Source: Bradyrhizobium sp. BTAi1 (GTDB taxonomy: Bacteria > Pseudomonadota > Alphaproteobacteria > Rhizobiales > Xanthobacteraceae). From it: a stretch of 64,000 nt of DNA. Position numbers and translations under genes: made by a program. The notes under the pieces are model-generated. The model was not told where the DNA came from, made no database searches, and was given only the letters and a program-made list of their open reading frames with translations. Numbering within the stretch: the stretch's first letter is position 1; each line of letters starts with the position of its first letter. Below, in pieces: positions 1 to 8,591 of the stretch. The stretch lies in contig NC_009485.1 of NCBI RefSeq assembly GCF_000015165.1, positions 248,001 through 312,000 of the forward strand, read 5' to 3'.

Positions 1-569
1 AACGCCATGCGCAGCACGGAGGTGGCGAGGCCGAACAGCACGGCGGCGCCGTAAGCGATCGGCCGGACCGCGGGCGGCGTCAGCGCGGCCGGGGCGAGCG
101 TCCAGAACGCTGTGGCGCCCTCGCCGGAGAAGAACGAGCAGTTGCGGCCGCAGCCGCCGCGCGGATCCCACCACGGTACGAACTGCATGTCGCCGCCGAA
201 CTCCGTGACGACGACCGGCCGCGGTCGGCCCCAATAGGACTTGAAGGTGAAATTGGTGAGCACGCCGGCCGACAGCGACAGGGTCAGCAGCAGGAACGCG
301 ACGGTGCGGCCCCTGATGAGCAGCGGCCGGTCGGGCCGGATCAGCTTGACCACCAGCGCGACGAGCGAGGGCAAGGCGAGGCCCCAGGCGACCCACATCG
401 CCGCGTCCCGCGCGAAAGCGGCGTAGCCGTCCAGCTTCAAGGGGAAGCTGCGCGTGTGCGGATCATAGAACAGCGCCGCCAGCTTGAGGTCGAGCTCAGG
501 GTAGACGCCGAACAGCACGCCGATGACGAGCGCGAGCGACAATGCGATGAAGAGGCCGGTGCGGTTCAT
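1..569 (-). CDS. PAP2-family membrane phosphatase (3' part lies outside the window)
   Basis: Reading leftward from an ATG at 569, the frame stays open for 189 codons to the window edge, so the C-terminus is missing. The N-terminus has a hydrophobic helix (LFIALSLALVIGVLFGVY), and two more membrane segments follow. The PAP2 signature is visible as KSYWGRPRP (motif 1) and SFFSGEGA (motif 2); motif 3 probably begins at the window edge (LRMAF). Known PAP2 enzymes remove phosphate from lipid phosphates, including lipid A, at the periplasmic face. The usual PSGH of motif 2 reads SGE here, a variant I recall from a subgroup of alphaproteobacterial members. Substrate cannot be assigned. The gene lies 45 bases downstream of the next leftward gene and may be cotranscribed with it. 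Confidence 0.85.
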   Translation of the reverse strand, partial: MNRTGLFIALSLALVIGVLFGVYPELDLKLAALFYDPHTRSFPLKLDGYAAFARDAAMWVAWGLALPSLVALVVKLIRPDRPLLIRGRTVAFLLLTLSLSAGVLTNFTFKSYWGRPRPVVVTEFGGDMQFVPWWDPRGGCGRNCSFFSGEGATAFWTLAPAALTPPAVRPIAYGAAVLFGLATSVLRMA

Positions 570-614
570 GGCGCGCGGTTTAGCGAAAGCGCGTGGCCTT
601 GGAAAGACCGGCCA

Positions 615-1100
615 TCACCGCGGCGATCCCGACGGCAGCGGCGGCGGTGGCGGAAACGCGGGCGGCGGCTCGCGCCAGCGGCCGGCATTGCGTCCCGCGA
701 TCAGCCAGTAGACGAGGCCGCCGAGAATACCGGCTCCGCTCAGGATTTCGAACTGACGGTGGTCGATGCTGTCGAAGCGAAACGTCTCCGGATCGAACGG
801 AATCAAGCCGAGATAACAGGCCGCGCCGACCAGACCGCCGCCGATCGCATAAGCGAGTACGCTGCGGATCGACAACGCCTCGGTGATGAGGGCGATCAGC
901 ATCGCCGGGATCAAGGCGAAGCCGGATACGAAGATGAAGCCGAAGCCGATGACGATCTGGAACGCGCTCTGGTCGATCGGGGCGATGCCGAGATCTGATA
1001 GTTCGGGGAACAGGATGGCGGTCACGACGACCAGTCCCGCGACAAAGCACGCGACCAGGAACGCGAACGCGATCACGACGAGCCGGCCGATCAGCGCCAT
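615..1100 (-). CDS. Four-helix membrane protein of unknown function
   Basis: A 161-residue protein with four clear hydrophobic segments: near residues 5-30, 45-75, 78-98 and 118-140. It ends in a proline-rich tail (PPPAFPPPPPLP). I chose the ATG at 1100 because the longer frame upstream runs into an intergenic palindromic repeat and adds only unstructured sequence. No catalytic motif or named family is recognisable. It precedes the PAP2 phosphatase on the same strand, which suggests one transcript and an envelope location. Function unknown. Confidence 0.7.
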   Translation of the reverse strand: MALIGRLVVIAFAFLVACFVAGLVVVTAILFPELSDLGIAPIDQSAFQIVIGFGFIFVSGFALIPAMLIALITEALSIRSVLAYAIGGGLVGAACYLGLIPFDPETFRFDSIDHRQFEILSGAGILGGLVYWLIAGRNAGRWREPPPAFPPPPPLPSGSPR

Positions 1101-1145
1101 CGCATGACACCCATGTTGGTCAATCGCGGTCCCGCTTTCTCCACT

Positions 1146-1231
1146 TGTCATGGCCGGGCCTGACCCGGCCATCCATCTCACAGTCGTTGGCAGACGTGAT
1201 GGATGCCCGGGTCAAGCCCGGGCATGACGAT
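1146..1231. repeat. Paired palindromic intergenic repeat (REP-like)
   Basis: Two copies of a GC-rich palindrome lie in opposite orientation: 1148-1178 (core CATGGCCGGG...CCCGGCCATCC) and 1192-1231 (core GGATGCCCGGG...CCCGGGCATGAC). The reverse complement of the second closely matches the first. The same core occurs at 19201 and 48398. Such doublets are common between genes in Bradyrhizobium-like genomes; here it sits between rlmN and the leftward membrane protein gene. Confidence 0.8.
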
Positions 1232-1264
1232 GTTGCTTGCCGATAGAGGCGATAATCACGACGA

Positions 1265-2476
1265 CTAATCCGTCATCGCCATCGCGCGCAGCGCCTGGCG
1301 CTCGCGCGCCGACAGCTTCTCGGTCTCCGACTTCAGCTGGCCGCAGGCGGCGAGGATGTCGCGGCCGCGCGGCGTGCGCACCGGCGAGGAGTAGCCGGCG
1401 TTGAAGACGTATTCCGAGAATTTCTCGATCTGCTCCCAATCCGAACATTCATAGGCAGAGCCCGGCCAGGGATTGAACGGGATCAGGTTGATCTTGGCTG
1501 GAATGCCCTTGAGCAGCTTGACCAGCAGCCTGGCATCGTCGAGCGAATCGTTGACGCCCTTCAGCATCACATATTCGAAGGTGATGCGGCGGGCATTCGA
1601 GGCGCCCGGATAATCGCGGCAGGCCTGCAGCAGCTCGGCAATCGGATATTTGCGGTTGAGCGGGACCAGCTCGTCGCGCAGCTCGTCGCGTACCGCATGC
1701 AGCGAGATCGCCAGCATCACGCCGATTTCCTCGCCAGCGCGCTTGATGTTCGGCACCACGCCCGACGTCGACAGCGTGATGCGGCGGCGGGAGATGCCGA
1801 TGCCTTCATTGTCGGACACGATCAGCAGCGCATCGCGCACCGCGTCGAAATTGTACAGCGGCTCGCCCATCCCCATCATGACGATATTGGTGATCAGGCG
1901 ATTGCCGTGCGGCGTCTCGCGATCCGCCCAATCGTTGAGCCGGTCGCGCGCCACCATGACCTGGCCGACGATCTCGCCCGCGGTGAGATTGCGCACCAGC
2001 CGCTGTGTGCCGGTATGGCAGAAGGCGCAGTTCAGCGTGCAGCCGACCTGGGAGGAGACGCACAAGGTGCCGCGGTCGGTCTCCGGAATGTAGACGCATT
2101 CGACCTCATGCGCCTTCTGCAGATCGTCGCCGCTCGGCAGCCGCAGCAGCCATTTGCGGGTGCCGTCATTGGAGATCTGCTCGGCCACCACCTCGGGGCG
2201 GTCGACCGTGAAGCGCTCGGCCAGCGCGGTGCGCGTATCCTTCGACACCGAGCTCATCTCGTCGAACGATCTGGCGCCGCGGAAGTAGATCCAGTGCCAC
2301 AGCTGCTGCACCCGCATCTTCTGCTGCCGTTCGGGAACGCCGACGTCGCCGAGCCGGGCCGCCAGCTCCGCGCGCGACAACCCGATCAGCGACGGCTTCG
2401 CCGGCGGCACGTAGGTTTCGAGCGGGGTCTTTTCGAGGGGCGCGGCGGGTTCGCGCAGCCCGGCAGTCCTTGCCAT
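1265..2476 (-). CDS. rlmN: 23S rRNA (adenine-2503-C2) / tRNA-A37 methyltransferase RlmN
   Basis: A 403-residue radical SAM enzyme that methylates C2 of A2503 in 23S rRNA (and A37 of some tRNAs), supporting translation accuracy. The radical SAM cluster motif CTLNCAFC is intact, followed by [10 protein letters not shown]. The GMGEPLYN motif, the LSTSGVVP segment and the C-terminal catalytic cysteine ([10 protein letters not shown]) are all present. These are diagnostic of RlmN/Cfr, and the chromosomal, full-length setting favours RlmN. About 35 residues of low-complexity N-terminus precede the conserved domain, as in related alphaproteobacteria. It follows the IalB-like gene by 116 bases on the same strand. 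Confidence 0.97.
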   Translation of the reverse strand: MARTAGLREPAAPLEKTPLETYVPPAKPSLIGLSRAELAARLGDVGVPERQQKMRVQQLWHWIYFRGARSFDEMSSVSKDTRTALAERFTVDRPEVVAEQISNDGTRKWLLRLPSGDDLQKAHEVECVYIPETDRGTLCVSSQVGCTLNCAFCHTGTQRLVRNLTAGEIVGQVMVARDRLNDWADRETPHGNRLITNIVMMGMGEPLYNFDAVRDALLIVSDNEGIGISRRRITLSTSGVVPNIKRAGEEIGVMLAISLHAVRDELRDELVPLNRKYPIAELLQACRDYPGASNARRITFEYVMLKGVNDSLDDARLLVKLLKGIPAKINLIPFNPWPGSAYECSDWEQIEKFSEYVFNAGYSSPVRTPRGRDILAACGQLKSETEKLSARERQALRAMAMTD

Positions 2477-2592
2477 GTCCAGGGGCCCAAAATGCTGCCC
2501 GGCCGCTGCGGCCGAAGGCTTTCGTGGCCTTATATAACGATCCGGCCGGCAAATGCGACCGGCAAGACAGGGCGGTAAAGGCGTGACCTGAC

Positions 2593-3216
2593 CTAGCGGC
2601 GGCAGTCCTGGGCGATGCGATCGAGCGCCTGGGCCAGGCCCTTCAGCGAGAACACGTCGGTGGTCTCGGTCCCCTTGGCCGACACGCCCTTGACCACGGC
2701 CTCGGGGGCCTTGCGCATCGCATCCACCATGCGCTCTTCCTCGGCCGCATTCTTGATCCAGAGCCCGTCACCCTGGGTGTACATCGCATAAGAGGCACCG
2801 CCGACGTCCAGCGTTGCCTCGGAGCCCGGCTTCAGCGCGTAGCCGATCATGATCGAGACCTCGTTGATCACCTTCTCGGCCGGCCGGGTCGAGACGAAGG
2901 CATAGGCTGGATCGCGCGGTCGATTGGCCGGATTGGTTTTTGACGAGGCGGGCTTGGCAAGGGCAAAGCAGACCTTCTTGCCACCCGGCGCGGCCGTATA
3001 GGCGCCCCATCCGCCGAACTGGCCGATCAGCGTCGGTTCCACGCCGCCAATGTTCGGGACCGTCGGTTTCGCCTCGGTCTTGGGCGAGGCTTTCGGCTGT
3101 GGCGCCGCAGCCTTGGCTCCGGCCTTGGGTGCTGCCGTCTGGGCCAAAGCCAGGGACGGCCCGCCGAGCACGAGTACGCCGGCCGCCAGCACTGTCGACA
3201 ATCGCAATAAAAACAT
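2593..3216 (-). CDS. Exported IalB-family (invasion-associated locus B) protein
   Basis: A 207-residue exported protein. The ATG at 3216 gives a good signal peptide ([19 protein letters not shown], cleavage near ALA-QT) and has an AGGGGAA ribosome site about 12 bases upstream; the frame extends further but adds nothing useful. After a lysine/proline/alanine linker, the IalB-like domain starts near residue 50 with FGGWGAYTA and contains [21 protein letters not shown] and [15 protein letters not shown]. IalB proteins are periplasmic or surface proteins named from Bartonella; in non-pathogens their role is unknown. It is divergent from the quinone oxidoreductase gene and upstream of rlmN. Confidence 0.87.
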   Translation of the reverse strand: MFLLRLSTVLAAGVLVLGGPSLALAQTAAPKAGAKAAAPQPKASPKTEAKPTVPNIGGVEPTLIGQFGGWGAYTAAPGGKKVCFALAKPASSKTNPANRPRDPAYAFVSTRPAEKVINEVSIMIGYALKPGSEATLDVGGASYAMYTQGDGLWIKNAAEEERMVDAMRKAPEAVVKGVSAKGTETTDVFSLKGLAQALDRIAQDCRR

Positions 3217-3553
3217 GATGAAGCTAAGTTCCCCTGCGATTTCGTTCGACCAATAATGTGACTGCATAATGGCCCGGAATCGCCGACCGGCTGCGGCGAG
3301 GGATAGCGGCTAAACGCATCGTTTGCAAAGCCGGATCGATGGCCGCGCGCGTCGGTCGCGCAGCAAGCTCGCGATCATCGTCACATTGGGTGATCGTGAC
3401 TTCGACGCTCATCGGAGCGTCTTTGTTCCGAGTGGCGGTATTTGTCGCTGCTCGTCGTGTGATGCCCACGTCATGGCGATTGTCGCGGGGGTGCAAATCC
3501 GGCATGACGTTCCAAAAGCCGGGCCCGGCCCGGACAACAGCCAAGGAGCGCCC
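3217..3553. other. Divergent intergenic region between ialB-like and quinone oxidoreductase genes
   Basis: About 340 bases between two divergently read starts. It must hold both promoters, but I see no convincing -35/-10 pair or operator. Open frames here have no plausible start site or family similarity and I do not call them genes. Confidence 0.5.
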
Positions 3554-4528
3554 ATGAAAGCCATTCTCTGTTCGCAATTCTGTCAGCCCGATGATCTCGT
3601 CCTCGCGGACGTGCCGGATCCGGTGGCTGGCCCCGGGGAGGCCGTGATTGCGATCAAGGCTGCGGCGCTGAACTTCTTCGACATCCTGATGATCCAGGGC
3701 AAGTACCAGATGAAGCCGCCGTTCCCGTTCTCTCCGGGCGCGGAGGTCGCGGGTGTCATCGAGAGCGTCGGCGAAGGCGTGACCGATCTGAAGGCCGGCG
3801 ACCGTGTGGTGGCGTCCTGCGGACATAACGGTGCCCGCCAGAAGATCGCGCTGCCCGCCGCCGCGATCGTCAAGATCCCCGACAATCTCGATTTCGACCG
3901 CGCCGCCGGCATCATCATCATCTACGGAACGGCGCTGCATGCGCTGGAGGATCGCGCCAGCCCCAAGCCCGGCGAGACGCTCGCGGTGCTCGGCGCTGCA
4001 GGGGGCACTGGTCTTGCGGCCTGTGAGCTCGGCAAGCTGATGGGGCTGAAGGTCATCGCCTGCGCGTCGTCAGACGAGAAGCTCGAATTCGCGCGGCAGC
4101 ATGGCGCGACGCTGACCTTGAACTACGCCAAGGAAGATCTGAAGGAAGGCCTGCGCCGCCTGACCGATGGCAAGGGCGCCGACATCATCTTCGATCCGGT
4201 CGGCGGGACTTACGCCGAAGCGGCGTTGCGTTCGATCGCCTGGGAAGGCCGCTTCCTCGTGATCGGCTTTGCCGCCGGTGACATTCCGAAGATGCCGCTC
4301 AACCTCGCGCTGTTGAAGGGCTGCGACATCCGCGGCGTGTTCTGGGGCGCATGGACACGGCTCAATCCGGAAAAGAACCGCGCCAATCTCGAGAAGCTCG
4401 TGCAGTGGACGGCGGAAGGCAAGCTGTCGTCGCATGTCGATCGGACCTTCCCACTGGCGCAGACCGCCGATGCCCTCAAGGTCCTCGCCGGGCGGCAGGC
4501 CATGGGCAAGGTGATCCTGCATCCGTGA
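3554..4528 (+). CDS. NADPH:quinone oxidoreductase, zinc-less MDR family
   Basis: A 324-residue medium-chain dehydrogenase/reductase. I place the start at the ATG at 3554, preceded by AAGGAG six bases upstream, because homology begins at MKAILCSQ. Visible features are the GroES-like N-terminal half (GAEVAGVIESVGEGV, GDRVVASCGHNG) and the Rossmann motif LGAAGGTGLAACELGK. A GADIIFDPVGG segment and a FLVIGFAAGDIPKMP loop follow. The structural-zinc cysteine loop of alcohol dehydrogenases is absent, as in quinone reductases. These cytosolic enzymes reduce quinones or enoyl compounds with NADPH; the exact substrate is not readable from sequence. Confidence 0.9.
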   Translation: MKAILCSQFCQPDDLVLADVPDPVAGPGEAVIAIKAAALNFFDILMIQGKYQMKPPFPFSPGAEVAGVIESVGEGVTDLKAGDRVVASCGHNGARQKIALPAAAIVKIPDNLDFDRAAGIIIIYGTALHALEDRASPKPGETLAVLGAAGGTGLAACELGKLMGLKVIACASSDEKLEFARQHGATLTLNYAKEDLKEGLRRLTDGKGADIIFDPVGGTYAEAALRSIAWEGRFLVIGFAAGDIPKMPLNLALLKGCDIRGVFWGAWTRLNPEKNRANLEKLVQWTAEGKLSSHVDRTFPLAQTADALKVLAGRQAMGKVILHP

Positions 4529-4586
4529 CGCCGTGAGAATCGCCTGCCCTGGTTGAGGGGCGTGCGTTGTCATGCGCGGTCAAAAA

Positions 4587-4608
4587 GCGCCGGCCCTGTG
4601 GCCGGCGC
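4587..4608. terminator. GC-rich hairpin with a T-tract only on the leftward strand
   Basis: A perfect 9-base stem (GCGCCGGCC / GGCCGGCGC) with a CTGT loop lies 58 bases after the quinone oxidoreductase stop. On the plus strand it is followed by GCTGCATTTCGG, a weak T-tract. On the minus strand it is followed by TTTTTG, the arrangement expected of a leftward intrinsic terminator, yet no leftward gene is recognised to its right. Confidence 0.55.
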
Positions 4609-5074
4609 GCTGCATTTCGGACCTAATTTGATACGTCCTGATCGCTCGCTGGCCATCGTGGGCGATCAACGAACTTCGGTGCGGAATGATCGTCCTGCGG
4701 CAATCTTCTGATACCAGCCAGAGCCGGCTACGCCACATCTGCCGCCAGACGGTTGCAACCTGGTGACGAAAAACTAAAAACGAGCGTGTCTTGGTTAATG
4801 CAACCAAGGCAAATTGTGGCACGGTAAATTCGGGTGATTAGTCGTTGTTGCCTCTTGATTATCACACGTTGCGCGGGGCAATAATCCGATCAGCTCGCCA
4901 CAATGAGATCATAATTTACCCAGAATCACGCCAGCTCTTGTCCACTTTTAGTCGGATTCAATTAGTCAATTAGTTGGTGGCAGTGGGGTGCCTCTAACAA
5001 TCGTAACGGTCTCGAGCTTCTGACGAGCTTGAGACCGCACGTGTGTTGCGTGACGTGAGATGGGGAAGAAGGCC
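4609..5074. other. Long AT-richer, structured intergenic region with no recognised gene
   Basis: About 465 bases, clearly richer in A/T than the rest of the window (notably 4770-4990). It contains a small hairpin CTTGGTT-AATGC-AACCAAG near 4789-4807. A stronger one at 5008-5036 (11-base stem GGTCTCGAGCT / AGCTTGAGACC, one G-T pair) lies just before the ribosome site of the SEL1 gene. The only frame of note, leftward 4580-4822, encodes a basic peptide with no family features. The region must include the promoter of the SEL1 gene and could hold a small RNA. Confidence 0.45.
5008..5036 (+). promoter_or_regulatory. Leader hairpin upstream of the SEL1-type gene
   Basis: Inverted repeat GGTCTCGAGCT ... 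AGCTTGAGACC with a 7-base loop, about 25 bases before the GGGGAAGAAGG ribosome site of the downstream gene. It has no T-tract, so it is more likely an mRNA leader structure or a protein-binding palindrome than a terminator. Role inferred only from position. Confidence 0.4.
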
Positions 5075-6070
5075 ATGGCTGAGCGGACGACCCGCGGACG
5101 TTTCGAGGACAGGAACCAACCTGAATCTGGATTTGGTCCTTTTCCTGACGATCCGCCGCCTGAGCGCAATCGGACCTATCGTTTCGGCAGGTCGGCCCAG
5201 GATAATTATCCGGCCGACGAGTCGATGCCGATGTTCCTCTCCGAATATGAGAGCGGCCATCCCATCGAGAGCACGCAGTTCGAGGAGCAGTGGCCGGCGC
5301 GGGCGCGCCGCACGTCGATCTCGTCGCGCATTCTGTTGGCGGTTCTTGCCGCGGCCGGCGTCGCCATGCTGTTCGCGCTGGTGACGTCGGATGCGACCCG
5401 CGACCTCATCGCCACGGCCAAGGCTTCGATCATCGGCAGCACCCCTGATCCCACCGCGCCTCCCCAGCCCAGCGGCACCCAGCTGACCGCCCGTGATATG
5501 CAGCTGAATGAGCCGGCCCGGCTGCCGCCGGAAGTATCCGCCGCGGCCTCCCCGGTGCAGACAGCGGCCGTCGCGCCGAGCCGGGACGATATCGCCAACG
5601 CGTATCAGACTGCGCTGCAGAATCGCGTCGTCACTCAGCCTGCGCCTGCTGCACCCAACGCCGCTGCCGCGCCGGCCGGACCCTCGGCCATGGCGCCGTC
5701 CTCCATCACGTCCCCCGGTGCCGGAGCTGCGATCGTGGCGCCGGGTCTTGGCGCGGTGACCGCGGCTCCTCCGCCGGTGCAGACGCGGCGGCTGGAGCCG
5801 GATGAGCTGGCCGGCATCATGAAGCGCGCCAAGGGGCTGCTCGCGGCAGGCGACATTCCGTCCGCCCGCCTGCTGCTCGAGCGTGCCGCCGAAGCACAGG
5901 AGCCGGCGGCGGCACTGATGCTGGCGCAGACCTATGATCCGCATGTGCTCGGAACGAAGGACATCCGCAACATCAATGCCGATCCGACGGCCGCCCGCAA
6001 TTGGTATCGCAGGGCCGCCCAGCTCGGCTCCTCCGAAGCGCAAAGGCGCCTCGACCAGCTGCAGAATTGA
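5075..6070 (+). CDS. Membrane-anchored protein with C-terminal SEL1-like repeats
   Basis: A 331-residue protein. The first in-frame ATG (5060) overlaps the ribosome site GGGGAAGAAGG, so I prefer the ATG at 5075. The N-terminal ~80 residues are charged and probably cytoplasmic. One membrane helix follows (ISSRILLAVLAAAGVAMLFAL). A long alanine/proline/threonine-rich stretch comes next, ending in a SEL1-like pair of helices (SARLLLERAAEAQEPAAALM and ARNWYRRAAQLGSSEAQRRL). SEL1 repeats mediate protein contacts and are often linked to envelope or polysaccharide functions. No enzymatic motif is seen. The leader has a strong hairpin. Confidence 0.8.
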   Translation: MAERTTRGRFEDRNQPESGFGPFPDDPPPERNRTYRFGRSAQDNYPADESMPMFLSEYESGHPIESTQFEEQWPARARRTSISSRILLAVLAAAGVAMLFALVTSDATRDLIATAKASIIGSTPDPTAPPQPSGTQLTARDMQLNEPARLPPEVSAAASPVQTAAVAPSRDDIANAYQTALQNRVVTQPAPAAPNAAAAPAGPSAMAPSSITSPGAGAAIVAPGLGAVTAAPPPVQTRRLEPDELAGIMKRAKGLLAAGDIPSARLLLERAAEAQEPAAALMLAQTYDPHVLGTKDIRNINADPTAARNWYRRAAQLGSSEAQRRLDQLQN

Positions 6071-6212
6071 GCGCACATGGCGGCCGTTGCCGCCGTGTTT
6101 GGTTTTTTGCTTTCAGACATGATCTTCGAACCAATCCTCGGCGCCCGCTTTGACACGGTGCCGTCCGCGTTCCGGTGAGCGATCATGTGCCCGACTTGAT
6201 GAAGGGGGATAC

Positions 6213-7388
6213 ATGCGACGTCTTTTTGGAGCGGCCGTTGCCGCCATCGTCCTCGCGCTCGGTTTTTCTGCCCATGCCGAGGAGAGCGAATTCGATCCCG
6301 CCAAGGTCAGCGACAGCCTGAAGGCGATCTTCCAGTTCGGCTCGGTGCAGACCAAGCAGGCTTTGAACGCCAACACGGTGACGCTGATCACCGGCACGAT
6401 CGGCGGCACCTATGTGCAGTTCGGCGCCGACCTCGCCTCCCTGCTGGATGACGGCAACAATCTGCGCGTTCTGCCGATCGTCGGCCGCGGCTCGGTACAG
6501 AGCGTGGCCGACATCCTGTTCCTGCAGGGTGTCGACCTCGGCGTCGTCCGCGCCGACACGCTGGACTATCTGGAGCGCAAGGGCTTCGCCAAGGACATCA
6601 AGAAGCAGTTCACCTACGTCACCAAGCTCTACAATGAGGAGATGCAGGTGATCGCGCCGCGTGCGGTGCGCAATCTGCGTGACCTCGAAGGCCGCCGTGT
6701 CAGCGTCGACCTGCCCAATGGCGGCACCTTCGTGACCGCGCTGACCGTGTTCGAACGGCTCGGCCTGCGGGCGAACTTCCTCTATATCGAGCAGCGCATC
6801 GCGATGGAGAAGCTGAAGCGCGGCGAGCTCGACGCCGTCATCGTCGTCGGCGGCAAGCCCTACAAATCGGTCAGCAACTTCGTGAATGACGGCCGCTTCC
6901 ATCTCGTCAATGTGGATTACGACCGGCCGCTGCAGAACGACTATCTCCCGGCGACCTTGACCGCGAAGGACTATCCGAACCTGATCGCCGAGGGCGAAAA
7001 GGTGGATACGATCGCAGTGCCGGCGGTGCTCGCGGCCTACAATTGGGCGCCGAACACCGATCGTTATCGCAAGCTCGCGACCTTCGTCGATGCGTTCTTC
7101 ACAAAGTTTCCGGCGTTCCAGAATCCGCCCTTCCATCCGAAGTGGAAGGAAGTCTCGCTCTCGGCGCCGCTCGCGGGCTGGCAGCGTCTTCCCTCGGCGA
7201 GCAAATGGCTCGAGAGCCACGCGATGGAAGGCGCCCAGCGCGATCGCTTCGACGACTTTCTGAAGCAGAGCAACGCCGGCAAGAACCTCCAGAGCGACGC
7301 CGAGCGGGAAGCCCTGTTCAAGCAGTATCAGGCCTGGGAGGCCGAAAAGACCGGCAGCGCCCGCGCCCAGGCTCGGGGACAGCGCTGA
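6213..7388 (+). CDS. TAXI-family TRAP transporter solute-binding protein (orphan)
   Basis: A 391-residue exported protein. The ATG at 6213 follows GAAGGGGGAT, a good ribosome site, and gives a signal peptide (MRRLFGAAVAAIVLALGFSA, cleaved near AHA-EE). TAXI features include TLITGTIGGTYVQFGADLAS, VGRGSVQSVADILFLQG, DLGVVRADTLDYL, RRVSVDLPNGGTF and a C-terminal helical portion. TAXI proteins are periplasmic ligand-binding subunits that normally deliver carboxylates such as glutamate or ketoglutarate to a TRAP permease. No fused DctQM permease lies nearby, so it is an orphan subunit. A strong terminator follows. Confidence 0.9.
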   Translation: MRRLFGAAVAAIVLALGFSAHAEESEFDPAKVSDSLKAIFQFGSVQTKQALNANTVTLITGTIGGTYVQFGADLASLLDDGNNLRVLPIVGRGSVQSVADILFLQGVDLGVVRADTLDYLERKGFAKDIKKQFTYVTKLYNEEMQVIAPRAVRNLRDLEGRRVSVDLPNGGTFVTALTVFERLGLRANFLYIEQRIAMEKLKRGELDAVIVVGGKPYKSVSNFVNDGRFHLVNVDYDRPLQNDYLPATLTAKDYPNLIAEGEKVDTIAVPAVLAAYNWAPNTDRYRKLATFVDAFFTKFPAFQNPPFHPKWKEVSLSAPLAGWQRLPSASKWLESHAMEGAQRDRFDDFLKQSNAGKNLQSDAEREALFKQYQAWEAEKTGSARAQARGQR

Positions 7389-7421
7389 GCGGCTGATCTC
7401 GGCTCAGTCCTGAAGCAAATG

Positions 7422-7451
7422 AAAAGCCCCGCCGCATGGCGGGGCTTTTTG
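7422..7451 (+). terminator. Rho-independent terminator between convergent genes
   Basis: AAAAGCCCCGCC-GCAT-GGCGGGGCTTTTT: an 8-10 base GC stem flanked by A- and T-tracts, so it can work in both directions. It lies 33 bases after the TAXI protein stop and 46 bases from the end of the leftward DUF1232 gene. Confidence 0.92.
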
Positions 7452-7497
7452 TTCAGCAGTTCAGACGATGACCGTGGCCATCCAAGGCCAGCCGGCA

Positions 7498-7905
7498 TCA
7501 ACCGGCGTCAGCTTCTGCATCCGGATCATGCTTCGCAGCGAGCCGCGCAAGTGCATCGCGCGCGGCAGCGCGATGGTCCGGTGTGATGTGCGAGGCCACC
7601 ATGCGGATGGCCGTGGCGAGCACGGCCGCGTCATCGGTGAAGCCGAGAACAGGCATCACGTCGGGCAGAAAATCGAACGGCAGGATGAAATAGGCGATGG
7701 CGCCGAGCAGCGCGGCCTGGACGTGCCGCGGCGTCTCCTTGTCGAAGGCGCAGTAATACGCGGCAAGCAGATCCTCGGCGAAGGGCAGCCGGGCAACGAC
7801 CTGCTTGAACTTGACCCAGAACCGCCGGCGCACAGTGTCGCGGTCCTGCGCCAGCCGGTCGGCAGGCTCGAAACCCACGCTGTAGTCGGTCGTATCCGAC
7901 GCCAT
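7498..7905 (-). CDS. YkvA/DUF1232 family small membrane protein
   Basis: A 135-residue protein. The core reads AALLGAIAYFILPFDFLPDVM followed by GFTDDAAVLATAIRMVASHI, which matches the DUF1232 (YkvA) pattern Y.I.P.DF.PD....G..DD. The N-terminal 55 residues are predicted helical and charged. DUF1232 proteins are small membrane-associated proteins of unknown function. It is the second gene of a probable leftward pair with phhB, 96 bases downstream of it. Confidence 0.9.
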   Translation of the reverse strand: MASDTTDYSVGFEPADRLAQDRDTVRRRFWVKFKQVVARLPFAEDLLAAYYCAFDKETPRHVQAALLGAIAYFILPFDFLPDVMPVLGFTDDAAVLATAIRMVASHITPDHRAAARDALARLAAKHDPDAEADAG

Positions 7906-8001
7906 GTGTCATCTCCAGGTTCCGGATGGCGCCATGGAGCGCGATCCCCGGCACATGTGGGGATGGCCAATGCTGCCGCAAGTCGCCGGGGTGGACCGGA
8001 T

Positions 8002-8301
8002 TCAGGCCATCGACGCGGCGATCGCATCCATGGCTTCGGCGAGCTCGACATCGAGCAGGGTCACGCCTCCGGCATCATGCGTCGAGAGCACGACGTCGAC
8101 CGTGCGGTAGACGTTGCGCCATTCGGGGTGGTGATCGCGCTTCTCGGCCACGAGCGCGACCCGCGTCATGAAGCCGAACGCTTCGTTGAAGTCCCGGAAC
8201 GTGAAGCTGCGGCTGATCGCGTCGCGACCGTCCAGCTCGGACCACCCGGAAAGTTTCCGGAGCGCGTCGGTTCGTGCCTCTGCTGATAATCGTTCCACCA
8301 T
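8002..8301 (-). CDS. phhB: Pterin-4a-carbinolamine dehydratase
   Basis: A 99-residue enzyme (family PCD/DCoH) that dehydrates 4a-hydroxytetrahydrobiopterin, recycling the pterin cofactor of aromatic amino acid hydroxylases. The ATG at 8301 has a clear GGGAGG site 5-6 bases upstream, so the longer frame is rejected. The active-site block [16 protein letters not shown] followed by [13 protein letters not shown] is diagnostic (paired histidines plus the THD-GG-T motif). No phenylalanine hydroxylase (phhA) is in this window, so the pterin-dependent partner lies elsewhere or the protein has another role, such as molybdopterin-related chemistry. Confidence 0.95.
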   Translation of the reverse strand: MVERLSAEARTDALRKLSGWSELDGRDAISRSFTFRDFNEAFGFMTRVALVAEKRDHHPEWRNVYRTVDVVLSTHDAGGVTLLDVELAEAMDAIAASMA

Positions 8302-8591
8302 GTCAACCTCCCATTCACCTCGTGGATGGCCCGCGCCCTTGTGCCGCACCCGGACCTTTACGGGACCGTAGTCTGCAGCCGTCCCGATGATTGCGCCACA
8401 TCGCCCAAAAGACAGCTCTCACCCGGCCAATCTCGCCGGGTCATGGAACTGCCCCGATGATCGGGCCACTTCGGCTCCGGTAACCATGACGCAGATGTCA
8501 CCCTGGGCGGACAAGAAATTTGCTACAGTCTACCTTTAGAGAAGAACGAGGGCAGGCGGCGCTGCGCGTGGCGCCGCTTCCGAGCCGTCGG

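Noticed and set aside
4580..4822. Leftward 80-codon frame in the AT-rich region
   Set aside because: No ribosome site, basic composition and a stop inside the terminator hairpin; a non-coding RNA is a better guess than a protein.
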